Notes under the pieces: generated by a model
What the model was told of the DNA's origin: nothing
The model's database searches: none
What the model saw: the letters and a program-made list of their open reading frames with translations, nothing else
In this document: one piece after another, positions 41,913 through 51,880 of the stretch
Layout of the letters: each line of letters starts with the position of its first letter
Position numbering within the stretch: position 1 is the stretch's first letter
From: Sinorhizobium saheli
GTDB lineage: Bacteria > Pseudomonadota > Alphaproteobacteria > Rhizobiales > Rhizobiaceae
Length of the DNA stretch: 64,000 nucleotides
NCBI RefSeq assembly: GCF_001651875.1
Contig: NZ_LNQB01000102.1
Coordinates: 186,001 to 250,000, forward strand
Reading direction: 5' to 3'
Translations under genes and position numbers: made by a program

Positions 41913-43910
41913 ATGGTCGACCGCAGCTTCACCGTCATCGAAAACGAATGGATCCCGCTCAAGGACGGGACCCGGCTTGCCGCGCGCATCTGGATGCCGG
42001 AAGGAACCGAGCAGAGCCCCGTACCGGCCGTGCTCGAATACCTGCCCTACCGCAAGCGCGACGGGACCTCTGCCCGGGACGAATCCACCTACCCCGTCTT
42101 CGCGGCGGCCGGCATCGCCGGCGTGCGCGTCGACATCCGCGGCTCCGGCGAATCGGAAGGCGTGATCGACGGCGAATATACGCCGCGCGAACTTTCCGAC
42201 GGCTGCGAGATCATCGAATGGATCGCCGCACAGCCGTGGTCGAACGGCAAGGTCGGCATGATGGGCATCTCCTGGGGCGGCTTCAACTGCCTGCAGGTGG
42301 CTGCGCTGAAACCGCCGGCGCTGAAGGCGGTCATCTCCATCGCCTCGACCGTCGACCGCTATAATGACGACATCCATTACAAGAACGGCTGCCATCTCTC
42401 GGCGCAGCTTTCCTGGGCTGCCACCATGCTCGCCTACCAGTCGCGCTCGCCCGATCCGGAGCTCGTCGGCGAAGGCTGGAGGGAGATGTGGCTGGAACGG
42501 CTCGAGAACGAACCGTTCTTCCTGGAGGAATGGCTGGAACATCAGCGCCGCGACGATTTCTGGCGCCACGGTTCGATTTGCGAGGACTTCGACGGCTTCC
42601 CTGTCCCTGCCCTCGTTATTGCCGGCTGGGCCGACGGCTACCGCAATACGCCGATCAAGGCCGTCGAGGGCCTGGGCAGCAGGGCCAAGGCACTGATCGG
42701 GCCCTGGGTCCACAAGTATCCGCATTTCGCCTGGCCGAAACCGCGGGCGGACTTCCACAGCGAAGCGATCCGCTGGTGGAACCGGTGGCTGCGCGACGAG
42801 CTGAACGATGCCGAGAAGCTGCCGCAGATGCGCGCCTATATCCTCGACGGGCCGAGGCCGGCGCTCCGGCGCGAAGCAGACCCGGGCCGCTGGGTCGCCA
42901 AGGACGCCTGGACCCCGCCCGCAATGCAGACCCTCGCCGTTGCGGGCGACGGCAGCCTTATTGCAGCGGGCTCCGCCGCGAAGGGGATCGGTGACGTCTA
43001 TCTCCGCTCGCCGCTCGACACCGGCACCGCCGCCGGCGAATATTTCACGCTGAAGCCGGACGCCGAAATGGCCGGCGACCAGCGCATCGATGACGCCGGC
43101 TCCCTCGTCTTCCAAACGCATCCCCTGCTCGAAGCAGAGGACTATCTCGGCCAGCCGGTTCTGACCCTCGATGTCGCCTGCGGTGCCGAGACCGCCAACC
43201 TCGTCGCGCGCCTCGTCGATGTCCACCCGGACGGCACGGCGACCCGCGTCGCCTTCGGCGTCCTCAACCTCGCGCACCGCAACGGCAATGCCAAGCCGGC
43301 ACCGATGCAGAAGAACCACAAGACGCGCGTCACCCTGGTGCTCGACGCCTGCGGCTATCGCTTCCGCGCCGGCCACCGCATCCGCCTGTCGCTGTCGACA
43401 TCCTACTGGCCGATGATCCTGCCGCCGCCGAACGATCCCGGCCTCACGATCGACACCGCCACGCTGTTCCTGTCGCTGCCGCTTCTCGGCGACCACCGCG
43501 AAATCGTCGTGCCGCGGCCGGCCAATCCGGATCCGCTGCCCAGCTACATAGAGCATTCGCCGGCGAAAACGCGCCGCAGCGTCGAGCGCGACATGACGAA
43601 GGGCGTGACGCATTACCGGATCTACGAGGACACCGGCCTCGTCGAGCACCCCGAAACCGGCAACGCGACGCAGGACATCCGTGATGAAACCTGGTCGATC
43701 AAGCCCGATGATCCGCATTCGATGACGGGCGTTTCGACCTGGACCTGCATCGCCAGACGCGGCGAGCAGTCCCTCCGGACGATCGCAACCTCCCGCCTTA
43801 GCTGCACGGAAACGGAATGGATCACCGCGGCCAAGGTCGAGGCCTTCGAGGGTGAGGAGAAGATTTTCGAGAAGATTTTCGAGAAGCGGATCGGGCGGGA
43901 CTTCATGTGA
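41913..43910 (+). CDS. CocE/NonD-family hydrolase (X-Pro dipeptidyl-peptidase/esterase fold)
   Basis: The 665-residue protein has an N-terminal alpha/beta hydrolase domain with nucleophile elbow MGISWGGF (Ser120), VDIRGSGESEG, and later the acid/His region around IAGWADGYRNTPI and GPWVHKYPHFAWP. A C-terminal jelly-roll XPepD_C domain follows (YLRSPLDTGTAAGEYF, GHRIRLSLSTSYWPMILPP). Known relatives are cocaine esterase and alpha-amino-acid ester/amide hydrolases. It starts 92 bases after the ATPase gene on the same strand with GGGAGG upstream, so it likely processes the imported ligand, an ester or amide. No signal peptide, hence cytosolic. Confidence 0.92.
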   Translation: MVDRSFTVIENEWIPLKDGTRLAARIWMPEGTEQSPVPAVLEYLPYRKRDGTSARDESTYPVFAAAGIAGVRVDIRGSGESEGVIDGEYTPRELSDGCEIIEWIAAQPWSNGKVGMMGISWGGFNCLQVAALKPPALKAVISIASTVDRYNDDIHYKNGCHLSAQLSWAATMLAYQSRSPDPELVGEGWREMWLERLENEPFFLEEWLEHQRRDDFWRHGSICEDFDGFPVPALVIAGWADGYRNTPIKAVEGLGSRAKALIGPWVHKYPHFAWPKPRADFHSEAIRWWNRWLRDELNDAEKLPQMRAYILDGPRPALRREADPGRWVAKDAWTPPAMQTLAVAGDGSLIAAGSAAKGIGDVYLRSPLDTGTAAGEYFTLKPDAEMAGDQRIDDAGSLVFQTHPLLEAEDYLGQPVLTLDVACGAETANLVARLVDVHPDGTATRVAFGVLNLAHRNGNAKPAPMQKNHKTRVTLVLDACGYRFRAGHRIRLSLSTSYWPMILPPPNDPGLTIDTATLFLSLPLLGDHREIVVPRPANPDPLPSYIEHSPAKTRRSVERDMTKGVTHYRIYEDTGLVEHPETGNATQDIRDETWSIKPDDPHSMTGVSTWTCIARRGEQSLRTIATSRLSCTETEWITAAKVEAFEGEEKIFEKIFEKRIGRDFM

Positions 43911-43962
43911 ATTGGGTGAGCCGGCGCCCCTGATCCCGCTGCCGCTCGTTCACGGTCGCCTT

Positions 43963-44886
43963 TCAAGCCGTTCCCGCCAACCTTGCCACCCCCTGCACCA
44001 GATGGCGAAATCCGTCTCGCGCGCCCGGGCTCATGTGCCGCGCCCGGAGCCAGGCATGGATCATCTGCGGTTCCTCGCGGTAGGTGACGTCGACGCCCGC
44101 TTGCGCGAGCCGGGCGGCATAGGTTCGCGCATCGTCGCGCAAGGGATCGAAATGCGCGGCCGAAATATAGGCCGGCGGCAGCCCGGAGAGATCGCCTGCC
44201 TTCAGCGGATGAGCAAAGACGTCTGCCGCCGGCGCCTTCAGCACCTCCCGATAGTAGGCGACGTCCGCCGTCGATAACCCCGGTGCTTCGGCCATCTCGG
44301 CATAGGAACCGCCAGCGAGCTCGCCGCCGAGCGCAGGATAGACCAGCGCCTGGCCGACGATGCCGGAACGCCCCTCCTCCTTGGCCCTGAGCACGATGCC
44401 GGCGGCGAGATTACCGCCGGCACTGTCGCCCACGACGACGAGCGGGCGTCCGCCGGCAAGGAGACTTTCGAGCACCGCATAACTATCCTCGAAGGCGGCT
44501 GGCCAGGCATGCTCCGGTGCCAGCCGATAGTCGACCGCGACCAGTTCGGCGCGCGCACCATGCGCGAGTTCGGCACAGATGGCATCATGGCTTTCCAGCG
44601 ACCCGAAGACGAATCCGCCGCCATGAATGTAGAAAATCCGGGTCTCGGTCGCGATGTCCGCTGGCCGATAGTGCCGGATTGGTATGCGTCCGGCCACGAC
44701 CTCGTCGCGCCGCTTCAGCCCCTCCGGCGACGGCGCGTCGAATTCGGCGCAAAGGGCATCGTACCATTGCCGCTGTTGCTTGACCGAAGCGTTCACGGCG
44801 TCGGCCGGATAAAAAGCCTCACAACGCGCGTGAAAGGCGAGAATGCCGGGCTCCGTCGGCATCGGTTTTGATCGTCTCGAATCCAT
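43963..44886 (-). CDS. Alpha/beta hydrolase, hormone-sensitive-lipase family
   Basis: The 307-residue protein has the HSL-family oxyanion motif IHGGGFVFG (about 88-95), YRLAPEHAWPAA and nucleophile GDSAGGN (Ser155). The acid is near SAAHFDPLRDDA and the His in EEPQMIHAW. It acts on short acyl esters. It is transcribed toward the CocE gene (convergent), so it is a separate unit. The ATG at 44886 has AGGGAG 6 bases upstream; a second ATG occurs 8 codons later. Confidence 0.9.
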   Translation of the reverse strand: MDSRRSKPMPTEPGILAFHARCEAFYPADAVNASVKQQRQWYDALCAEFDAPSPEGLKRRDEVVAGRIPIRHYRPADIATETRIFYIHGGGFVFGSLESHDAICAELAHGARAELVAVDYRLAPEHAWPAAFEDSYAVLESLLAGGRPLVVVGDSAGGNLAAGIVLRAKEEGRSGIVGQALVYPALGGELAGGSYAEMAEAPGLSTADVAYYREVLKAPAADVFAHPLKAGDLSGLPPAYISAAHFDPLRDDARTYAARLAQAGVDVTYREEPQMIHAWLRARHMSPGARDGFRHLVQGVARLAGTA

Positions 44887-44896
44887 CCTGTGCTCC

Positions 44897-45003
44897 CTAC
44901 AGCGCCGCGCGCCTTATCAGGCGCGCAAAGGTCGCTGTAGCGCTTTGAATTGCTGCATGTCTTTTTCCTTAAATCGAGGTCGAATTAAGGAGACATGCAG
45001 TAG
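44897..45003. repeat. RIME1-like rhizobial intergenic mosaic element
   Basis: Two adjacent palindromes make up about 107 bases. The first is CTACAGCG ... CGCTGTAG (44897-44940) with inner stem GCGCGCCT/AGGCGCGC. The second is CTGCATGT ... ACATGCAG (44953-45000) with inner TCCTTAA/TTAAGGA. Size and double-palindrome design agree with RIME1 described from Sinorhizobium and Rhizobium. It lies between divergent genes. Confidence 0.82.
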
Positions 45004-45108
45004 AGCACCTTAGCACCGCCGGGCCACCGCGCATGCTGAAATGCGCCAAGTCATAGCGCTTCACGCCTCTGACTTGCCATCCCCTCGTCGCCCGGTGTTA
45101 ATTCGCTC

Positions 45109-46017
45109 ATGGCCTTCACACTCCGCCAATTGCAGTATTTCGTCGCTGTCGCCGAGCAGGGCTCGGTCACCCGCGCGGCGCAGAACCTGTCGATCTCGCA
45201 ATCCTCGATCACCGAGGCGATCAAGGAGCTCGAAACCGATCTTGGCGTCGAGCTCTTCGACCGGCATCCGCGCGGCCTTTCGATCACCCACAACGGTCAC
45301 CAGTTCCTGCGCCACGCGACGAAGATCCTCGCCGATGTCTCCGATGCCCGGCGCAGCTTCTCCGACAGCCGCGAGGAGCGCGGCGGCAAGCTCAATCTCG
45401 GCGTCACCTCGCTCGTCGCCGGCTATGTGCTCTCCGACCTCCTTGCCCGCTACCGCCGCGCCTGCCCCGGCGTCGAGGTGAGCGCCATCGAGGACAACGG
45501 CTCCTATCTCGAGCACCTGCTGGTCGGCGGTGAGCTCGATGTCGCCGTGATGGTCATCTCCAACCTGCGTGATCGCATGGCGCTGCAGGCGGAAATTCTC
45601 GAAACCTCGCCCTACCGCCTGTGGTTGCCGATCGGCCATCCGCTCGTTGCCGCCGACATCATCTCGGTGGAGGATATCGCCAGGGAGCCGCTGATCATGC
45701 TGACGGTGGACGAGATCGAGGAGAACACCGGCAAGCTGCTGACGGCGTTGGGCGCCCGGCCGCATGTCGCCTTCCGCACCCGCTCGGTCGAGGCGGTCCG
45801 GAGCCTGGTCGCGACCGGGGCCGGAATCGCCCTTTTGCCCGATCTCGTCTATCGCCCCTGGTCGCTCGAAGGCGACCGCATCGAGAGCCGCGACGTCTCC
45901 GGCGCGCTGCCGGTCGTGCAGGTCGGCATGGTCTGGCGGAAAGGCTCGAGCCTGCCGCAATCGGCGCGCGACTTCGTCGGCATCGCCGAGGCGCTGCGCA
46001 GCGCCCGCCCCCGCTGA
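45109..46017 (+). CDS. LysR-family transcriptional regulator
   Basis: The 302-residue protein has the LysR HTH at the N-terminus (FTLRQLQYFVAVAEQGSVTRAAQNLSISQSSITEAIKELETDLGVELFDRHPRG). The LysR_substrate domain begins at about residue 92 (GKLNLGVTSLVAGYVLSDLL). It is encoded 130 bases upstream of and in the same direction as the polyamine importer, and probably regulates it. Divergent orientation is more usual for LysR, so the pairing is likely but not certain; the other neighbour is the HSL-type hydrolase beyond the RIME1 element. Confidence 0.92.
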   Translation: MAFTLRQLQYFVAVAEQGSVTRAAQNLSISQSSITEAIKELETDLGVELFDRHPRGLSITHNGHQFLRHATKILADVSDARRSFSDSREERGGKLNLGVTSLVAGYVLSDLLARYRRACPGVEVSAIEDNGSYLEHLLVGGELDVAVMVISNLRDRMALQAEILETSPYRLWLPIGHPLVAADIISVEDIAREPLIMLTVDEIEENTGKLLTALGARPHVAFRTRSVEAVRSLVATGAGIALLPDLVYRPWSLEGDRIESRDVSGALPVVQVGMVWRKGSSLPQSARDFVGIAEALRSARPR

Positions 46018-46147
46018 GTCGGCAGGCATGTATCGGAAAAATCGATAGCGGCATTCTGATTAATGAATTTGCGAATGCGGTGAAATAGAGGCACGCTTCA
46101 TCTCAGGGAACGAGCCCGCGAACGCGGCATAACCTGGGGAGATTTCC

Positions 46148-47305
46148 ATGAAGCAGATGTTGAGATCCTGCACGGCGCTTACCCTTTCACTTGGCCTCTT
46201 CGCCCCGGCACTCGCGCAGGAGCCGCTGAAGGAACTCGGCAAGGGCGAAGGCGAGCTCTCGATCGTCACCTGGCCCGGCTATATCGAGCGCGGCGAAACC
46301 GACAAGAATTACGACTGGGTCACCGACTTCGAGAAGAAAACGGGCTGCAAGATCAGCGTCAAGACCGCCGCCACCTCCGATGAAATGGTCGCGCTGATGA
46401 ACGAAGGCGGCTTCGACCTCGTCACCGCCTCCGGCGACGCCTCGCTCCGCCTCGTCGCGGGAAAGCGTGTCCAGCCGATCAACACCGACCTCATCCCGAG
46501 CTGGAAGACGATCGACGAGCGCATGCAGAATGCGCCCTGGCACACGGTCGACGGCGTCCATTACGGCACCCCCTACGTCTGGGGGCCGAACGTCCTGATG
46601 TACAATACGGAGGCCTTCAAGAACGAGCCGCCGACGAGCTGGAAGGTCGTCTTCGAGGAGATGACGCTGCCCGACGGCAAGTCCAACAAAGGGCGCGTCC
46701 AGGCCTATGACGGCCCGATCCATGTCGCCGACGCCGCCAACTACCTCATGGCACACAAGCCCGACCTCGGCATCAAGGATCCCTACGAGCTCAACGAGGA
46801 CCAGTACAAGGCCGCCCTCGACCTTCTGCGCGTACAGCGCACGCTTGTCGGCCGGTACTGGCACGATGCGATGATCCAGATCGACGACTTCAAGAACGAA
46901 GGCGTCGTCGCCTCCGGCTCCTGGCCCTTCCAGGTCAATCTGATGCGATCCGAGAAGCAGCCGATCTCCTCCATCATTCCGGAGGAAGGCGTGACGGGCT
47001 GGGCCGATACGACAATGCTGCATGCCGACAGCGAGCATCCGAACTGCGCGTATATGTGGATGGAGCACACGCTGTCGCCGAAGGTCCAGGGCGACGTCTC
47101 CGCCTGGTTCGGCGCCAACCCCTCCGTCGGCGCCGCCTGCAAGGGCAACGAGCTCCTGACCGACGAGGGCTGCGCAACCAACGGCTACAACGACTTCGAA
47201 AAGGTCAAGTTCTGGAAGACGCCGGTGACGAAATGCAGCCAGGGTGAATGCGTGCCCTATCACCGCTGGGTGTCCGATTATATCGGCGTGATCGGCGGAA
47301 GGTAA
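46148..47305 (+). CDS. ABC transporter substrate-binding protein, PotD/YdcS type
   Basis: The 385-residue protein has a signal peptide (MLRSCTALTLSLGLFAPALA-QE). The polyamine-binding-protein body carries GELSIVTWPGYIERGETDKNYDWVTDFEKKTGC, DLVTASGDASLRL, GTPYVWGPNVLMYN and the EHPNCAYMWMEHTLSP segment. A strong GGGGAG site precedes the ATG. It heads the set SBP-ATPase-permease-permease-aldehyde dehydrogenase, the order of E. coli ydcSTUV-ydcW. The ligand is probably putrescine, GABA-like or another polyamine-derived amine. Confidence 0.93.
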   Translation: MKQMLRSCTALTLSLGLFAPALAQEPLKELGKGEGELSIVTWPGYIERGETDKNYDWVTDFEKKTGCKISVKTAATSDEMVALMNEGGFDLVTASGDASLRLVAGKRVQPINTDLIPSWKTIDERMQNAPWHTVDGVHYGTPYVWGPNVLMYNTEAFKNEPPTSWKVVFEEMTLPDGKSNKGRVQAYDGPIHVADAANYLMAHKPDLGIKDPYELNEDQYKAALDLLRVQRTLVGRYWHDAMIQIDDFKNEGVVASGSWPFQVNLMRSEKQPISSIIPEEGVTGWADTTMLHADSEHPNCAYMWMEHTLSPKVQGDVSAWFGANPSVGAACKGNELLTDEGCATNGYNDFEKVKFWKTPVTKCSQGECVPYHRWVSDYIGVIGGR

Positions 47306-47326
47306 CCCGGCCAGCGCATCGCAAGC

Positions 47327-47470
47327 ATCGCCCTCCCCTAACCCTCTCCCGCTCGCGGGGAGAGGGAACGCCTGCGGCAAAGCCCTTGCGTGATCTTGGG
47401 CGAGGCGCCGGCTGCGTGTCCCTTCTCCCCGCGTGCGCGGAGAAGGTTGCTGCAGGCGGATGAGGGGCCA
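47327..47470. repeat. Mosaic repeat between binding-protein and ATPase genes
   Basis: Modules CTCTCCCGCTCGCGGGGAGAG and CTTCTCCCCGCGTGCGCGGAGAAGG fill the 183-base gap inside the importer operon. Stable stems at this place, after the binding-protein gene, could protect the upstream mRNA and lower downstream expression. Confidence 0.72.
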
Positions 47471-47488
47471 GAATCCCGGAGCATTTCC

Positions 47489-48487
47489 ATGACCACCGCC
47501 GTCCTCTTCGACAATGTTTCCCGCCACTTCGGCATCGTTCGCGCCGTCGACCGGGTGAACCTCTCGATCGCCGAGGGCGAGTTCTTCGCGATGCTCGGTC
47601 CCTCCGGCTCGGGCAAGACGACCTGCCTGAGGCTGATGGCCGGCTTCGAGCAGCCGACCGGCGGGCATATCGAGATTTTCGGCGAGACGGCGGAAGGCGT
47701 GCCGCCCTATCGCCGCAGCGTCAACACCGTCTTCCAGGACTACGCCCTGTTTCCGCATCTCTCGATCCTCGACAACGTCGCCTATGGGCTGATGGTCAAG
47801 GGCATCGGCCGCGAGGAGAGGCGAAAAGCGGCGGAAGATGCGCTCGCCATGGTCAAGCTGCCGGGCTACGGCACCCGCCGCCCCGGGCAGTTGTCCGGCG
47901 GCCAGCGCCAGCGCGTGGCGCTCGCCCGCGCCCTCGTCAACAAGCCGAAGGTGCTGCTCCTCGACGAGCCGCTCGGCGCACTTGACCTGAAGCTGCGCGA
48001 GCAAATGCAGGAGGAACTGAAGAGCCTGCAAAAGTCGCTCGGCATCACTTTCGTCTTCGTCACCCACGACCAGGGCGAGGCGCTCTCGATGGCAGACCGC
48101 ATCGCCGTCTTCAACGACGGCCGCATCCAGCAGCTCGGCAGCCCGGAAGACGTCTATAACCGCCCGAAGACCCGCTTCGTCGCCGATTTCGTCGGCTCGT
48201 CCAACGTGCTTTCTGCAGATCTCTGCCGGAGACTCGGCCTGAAGGCGGCCTTCGCCAGCCTCCGGCCGGAGGCGGTCGCGATTGCGCCGCCCCATAATGG
48301 GGCGCTCAGCCTCTCCGGCACCGTCGCCTCGCAGAGCTTCCTCGGCGCCACCAACCGCATCGTCGTCGATGTCGAGGGAGCCCGCATCGCAGTGGCGAGC
48401 CCCGCCACCCAGGGCTTTCCCCCGATCGGCAGCGCCGTCACGATCAGCTTCGCGGCGCGCGACCTTTACCCGATGGACGACGCATGA
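47489..48487 (+). CDS. ABC transporter ATP-binding protein, PotA/YdcT type
   Basis: The 332-residue protein has Walker A GPSGSGKTT, Q-loop NTVFQDYALFPHLS, signature LSGGQRQRVALARAL, Walker B VLLLDEPLGALDLKLR and H-loop FVTHDQGEA. A C-terminal TOBE region follows (SLRPEAVAIAPP, ASQSFLGATNRIVVDV). The ATG at 47489 has CGGAG 8 bases upstream and avoids the repeat in the longer frame from 47390. It overlaps the following permease by 4 bases. Confidence 0.94.
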   Translation: MTTAVLFDNVSRHFGIVRAVDRVNLSIAEGEFFAMLGPSGSGKTTCLRLMAGFEQPTGGHIEIFGETAEGVPPYRRSVNTVFQDYALFPHLSILDNVAYGLMVKGIGREERRKAAEDALAMVKLPGYGTRRPGQLSGGQRQRVALARALVNKPKVLLLDEPLGALDLKLREQMQEELKSLQKSLGITFVFVTHDQGEALSMADRIAVFNDGRIQQLGSPEDVYNRPKTRFVADFVGSSNVLSADLCRRLGLKAAFASLRPEAVAIAPPHNGALSLSGTVASQSFLGATNRIVVDVEGARIAVASPATQGFPPIGSAVTISFAARDLYPMDDA

Positions 48488-49434
48488 CCATATTGGCTGA
48501 ACGCGTAATCCTGCCCGAACGCCGCAGCACGGCCGGCCGCCTCTCGGATTTCTTCTGGCGGCACCCGCATGTGCTGCTGGCGCTGCTCCTTGGCCCGCCG
48601 CTGCTCTGGCTCGGGGTCGTCTATCTCGGCTCGCTCTTCGCACTGCTCCTGCAGAGCTTCTTCTCGATCGACGATTTCTCCGGCCTCATCAATTACGAGT
48701 TCACGCTCGCCACCTACCGCCAGCTCTTGAGCGATACCCATCTCGACATCATCATCCGCACCGTGTCGATGGCGGCGATCGTGACGTTCGTCTCGGCGCT
48801 CATCGCCTTCCCGATCGCCTATTACGCCGCCCGCTACGCCCGCGGAAAGTGGAAGGCGCTGTTCTACCTCGCCGTCATGCTGCCGCTCTGGTCGAGCTAC
48901 CTCGTCAAGATCTACGCCTGGAAGCTGATCCTCGCCAAGGAAGGCATCCTCACCTGGTTCTTCGAGAAGCTGAACCTCCTCTGGCTGCTCGAAGCCTGGC
49001 TCACGCTTCCGGTCGTCGGCGGCAATTCGCTGTCGGTCAGCTACACCGGCACCTTCATCGTCTTCGTCTATGTCTGGATGCCCTTCATGATCCTGCCGAT
49101 CCAGGCGGCGCTCGAGCGCGTGCCGGCAAACCTGATCGAGGCCTCCTGGGACCTCGGCGGCACGCCGGCCCAGACCTTCCGCTACGTGCTCTTTCCGCTC
49201 GCGCTGCCCGGCATCGTCGCCGGTTCGATCTTCACCTTCTCGCTGACGCTCGGCGACTACATCATCCCGCAGATCGTCGGCTCGTCGCGGCTCTTCATCG
49301 GCCAGGCCGTCTACGCCCAGCAGGGCACTGCCGGCAATATCCCGCTTGCCGCCGCCTTCACCGTCGTGCCGATCGTCATCATGGGCGCCTATCTCTGGAT
49401 GGCCAAGCGCATGGGGGCCTTCGATGCGCTCTGA
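48484..49434 (+). CDS. ABC transporter permease, PotB/YdcU type
   Basis: The 316-residue membrane protein has a ~25-residue cytoplasmic start, then helix 1 [31 protein letters not shown]. The EAA loop is [32 protein letters not shown], with [10 protein letters not shown] after it, as in PotB-like subunits. It overlaps both the ATPase gene (4 bases) and the next permease (11 bases). Confidence 0.94.
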   Translation: MTILAERVILPERRSTAGRLSDFFWRHPHVLLALLLGPPLLWLGVVYLGSLFALLLQSFFSIDDFSGLINYEFTLATYRQLLSDTHLDIIIRTVSMAAIVTFVSALIAFPIAYYAARYARGKWKALFYLAVMLPLWSSYLVKIYAWKLILAKEGILTWFFEKLNLLWLLEAWLTLPVVGGNSLSVSYTGTFIVFVYVWMPFMILPIQAALERVPANLIEASWDLGGTPAQTFRYVLFPLALPGIVAGSIFTFSLTLGDYIIPQIVGSSRLFIGQAVYAQQGTAGNIPLAAAFTVVPIVIMGAYLWMAKRMGAFDAL

Positions 49435-50239
49435 GAAGTCGAACTCCGCTCCCCTTGGCCTGAAGATCGCCGCAGCGGCAGGCCTCGCCTTCATGCACCT
49501 GCCGATCCTGCTGATCTTCCTCTATGCCTTCACGACGGAGGAGAAGAGCTACCAGTTCCCGCCGCCCGGTCTCACGACCCAATGGTTTGCGGTGGCCTGG
49601 AACCGGCCGGATGTCTGGGCGGCGCTGACGCTCTCCGTCAAGGTCGCCTCGATCGCGACCGCGGCCGCGCTCGTGCTCGGCACGCTCTGCGCCGCCGCCG
49701 TCAGCCAGACCCGCTTCTTCGGCCGCGAGGCGGTGTCGCTCCTCGTCATCCTGCCGATCGCCCTGCCCGGCATCATCACCGGCATCGCGCTCCGCTCAGC
49801 CTTCTCGATCGCCGACATACCGTTCTCCTTCTGGACGATCATGCTCGGCCACGCGACCTTCTGCATCGTCGTCGTTTACAACAATGCGGTCGCCCGCTTC
49901 CGGCGGATTTCCGGCTCGCTGATCGAGGCGTCCATGGATCTCGGCGCCGACGGCTTCCAGACCTTCCGCTACGTGATCCTGCCGAACATCGCCACGGCGC
50001 TGCTTGCCGGCGGCATGCTCGCCTTCGCCCTTTCCTTCGACGAGGTGATCGTCACGACCTTCACCGCCGGCCAGCAGTCGACGTTGCCGATCTGGATGCT
50101 CGAAGAGCTCATCCGTCCGCGCCAGCGCCCGGTGACCAACGTCGTCGCCATGGTCGTCGTCATCGTCACCTTCCTGCCGATCCTCGGCGCCTACTACCTC
50201 ACCCGCGACGGCGACCAGATCGCCGGCGCCGGCAAATGA
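49424..50239 (+). CDS. ABC transporter permease, PotC/YdcV type
   Basis: The 271-residue membrane protein has helix 1 [23 protein letters not shown], the motif [16 protein letters not shown] (PotC consensus) and the EAA loop [46 protein letters not shown]. Its ATG at 49424 lies 11 bases inside the preceding gene. It is followed by the aldehyde dehydrogenase gene after 25 bases. Confidence 0.94.
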   Translation: MRSEKSNSAPLGLKIAAAAGLAFMHLPILLIFLYAFTTEEKSYQFPPPGLTTQWFAVAWNRPDVWAALTLSVKVASIATAAALVLGTLCAAAVSQTRFFGREAVSLLVILPIALPGIITGIALRSAFSIADIPFSFWTIMLGHATFCIVVVYNNAVARFRRISGSLIEASMDLGADGFQTFRYVILPNIATALLAGGMLAFALSFDEVIVTTFTAGQQSTLPIWMLEELIRPRQRPVTNVVAMVVVIVTFLPILGAYYLTRDGDQIAGAGK

Positions 50240-50264
50240 AATCGCACCTGAAGGGAGAACAGCC

Positions 50265-51692
50265 ATGGACACCCAACTCTTGATCGGATCGCGCTTCGAG
50301 GCCGGAACCGAGGCCGAGGAGCACATCCTGAACCCCCGGACGGGCGCCAGGATCATCGATCTCGCCGAGGCCTCCCATGCCCAGGTCGACGCCGCCGTCG
50401 ACGCCGCCGAGCACGCTTACACCGGCTGGTCGCAGACGACGCCCACCGAGCGCTCGAATGCCCTCTTGAAAATCGCCGACGCCATCGAAAGGAACGCCGA
50501 CCAGTTCGCCGCGCTCGAGGCGTTGAACTGCGGCAAGCCGATCAATGCGGTCAGGAACGACGAGTTGCCGGCAATCATCGACTGCTGGCGCTACTTCGCC
50601 GGCGCGGTACGCAACCTGCACGGGCCGACCGCCGGCGAATATCTGCCGGGCCACACCTCGATGATCCGCCGCGACCCGATCGGCGTGGTCGGCTCGATCG
50701 CCCCCTGGAATTATCCGCTGATGATGATGGCCTGGAAGCTCGCACCGGCGATCGGCAGCGGCAACACCGTGGTCTTCAAGCCCTCGGAGCAGACGCCCCT
50801 GACGGCGCTGAAGCTCGCCCGGCTCCTGGCCGACATCCTGCCTCAGGGCGTCGTCAACGTCATTGCCGGGCGCGGCGAGACCGTGGGCAACGCGCTGATC
50901 AACCATCCGAAGGTGGCGATGGTGTCGATTACCGGCGATATCGCTACCGGCAAGAAAGTGCTCACCGCCGCCGCCAAGACGGTGAAGCGCACCCATCTCG
51001 AGCTCGGCGGCAAGGCTCCCGTGATCGTCCATGACGACGCCGACCTCGAAGCGGTCGTCAACGGCATCCGTACCTTCGGCTACTACAATGCCGGCCAGGA
51101 CTGCACCGCCGCCTGCCGCATCTATGCGGAGGCCGGCATCTACGAGAAGCTCGTCGCCGATCTCACCTCCGCCGTCGCGACCATCCGCTACAATCTCGAC
51201 GACGACACCGAGAACGAGATCGGTCCGCTGATTTCGCAACGCCAGCGCGATCGCGTCGCGAGCTTCGTCGAGAGGGCGGCCGACCAGAGGCATATCGAGA
51301 TCACCACCGGCGGCCGCGCCGGCAGCGAGCACGGCTTCTTCTTCCAGCCGACGGTCGTCGCCGGCGCCACCCAGGCGGACGAGATCGTCCGCCGCGAGGT
51401 CTTCGGGCCCGTCGTCTCCGTCACCCGCTTCACCGACCGCGACGATGTCGTCGCCTGGGCGAACGACAGCGACTACGGCCTCGCCTCGTCCGTCTGGACC
51501 AGGGACATCAGCAAGGCGATGCGGGCCGCGTCGCGCCTGCAATATGGCTGCACCTGGATCAACACCCATTTCATGCTGACCAACGAAATGCCCCATGGCG
51601 GCGTCAAGCAGTCGGGCTACGGCAAGGACATGTCGGTCTATGCCCTCGAAGACTACACGGCCGTCCGCCACATCATGATCAACCACGGCTGA
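50265..51692 (+). CDS. patD: Gamma-aminobutyraldehyde dehydrogenase (PatD/YdcW type)
   Basis: The 475-residue protein is an ALDH with [33 protein letters not shown], catalytic Glu in [12 protein letters not shown] and catalytic Cys280 in [11 protein letters not shown]. This last block and the length match gamma-aminobutyraldehyde dehydrogenases, which make GABA from the product of putrescine transamination. It lies at the end of the importer operon, as ydcW does in E. coli, which supports the call. A betaine-aldehyde or related amino-aldehyde substrate is an alternative. AAGGGAG precedes the ATG. Confidence 0.88.
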   Translation: MDTQLLIGSRFEAGTEAEEHILNPRTGARIIDLAEASHAQVDAAVDAAEHAYTGWSQTTPTERSNALLKIADAIERNADQFAALEALNCGKPINAVRNDELPAIIDCWRYFAGAVRNLHGPTAGEYLPGHTSMIRRDPIGVVGSIAPWNYPLMMMAWKLAPAIGSGNTVVFKPSEQTPLTALKLARLLADILPQGVVNVIAGRGETVGNALINHPKVAMVSITGDIATGKKVLTAAAKTVKRTHLELGGKAPVIVHDDADLEAVVNGIRTFGYYNAGQDCTAACRIYAEAGIYEKLVADLTSAVATIRYNLDDDTENEIGPLISQRQRDRVASFVERAADQRHIEITTGGRAGSEHGFFFQPTVVAGATQADEIVRREVFGPVVSVTRFTDRDDVVAWANDSDYGLASSVWTRDISKAMRAASRLQYGCTWINTHFMLTNEMPHGGVKQSGYGKDMSVYALEDYTAVRHIMINHG

Positions 51693-51707
51693 GGCGACGG
51701 GGCAGCG

Positions 51708-51870
51708 ACCCTCATCCCGCTGCCGCGACCTTCTCCCCGTTCCGACGGGGAGAAGGGACCGACCCGCAAACTCCGATCCACATCTGCGCGAACGAACAAG
51801 GCGGCGCAACGAGTCCCCTTCGCCCGCCTGCGGCCGCCTGCGGGGAGAAGGTGGCCGGCAGGCCGGATGA
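51708..51870. repeat. Mosaic repeat after the polyamine operon
   Basis: Two mosaic units occur in inverted orientation: CCTTCTCCCCGTTCCGACGG (51730-51749, then GGAGAAGG) and CTGCGGGGAGAAGGTGGCCG. They are separated by a GC-rich centre. The unit family is the one seen at 31888, 47327, 52709, 54411 and 60418. It is part of the geneless stretch 51693-52167. Confidence 0.72.
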
Positions 51871-51880
51871 GAGGAACACA

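Noticed and set aside
46187-48643. 818-codon minus-strand open frame
   Set aside because: It is antisense to the polyamine binding-protein and ATPase genes. It includes repeat DNA and matches no family.
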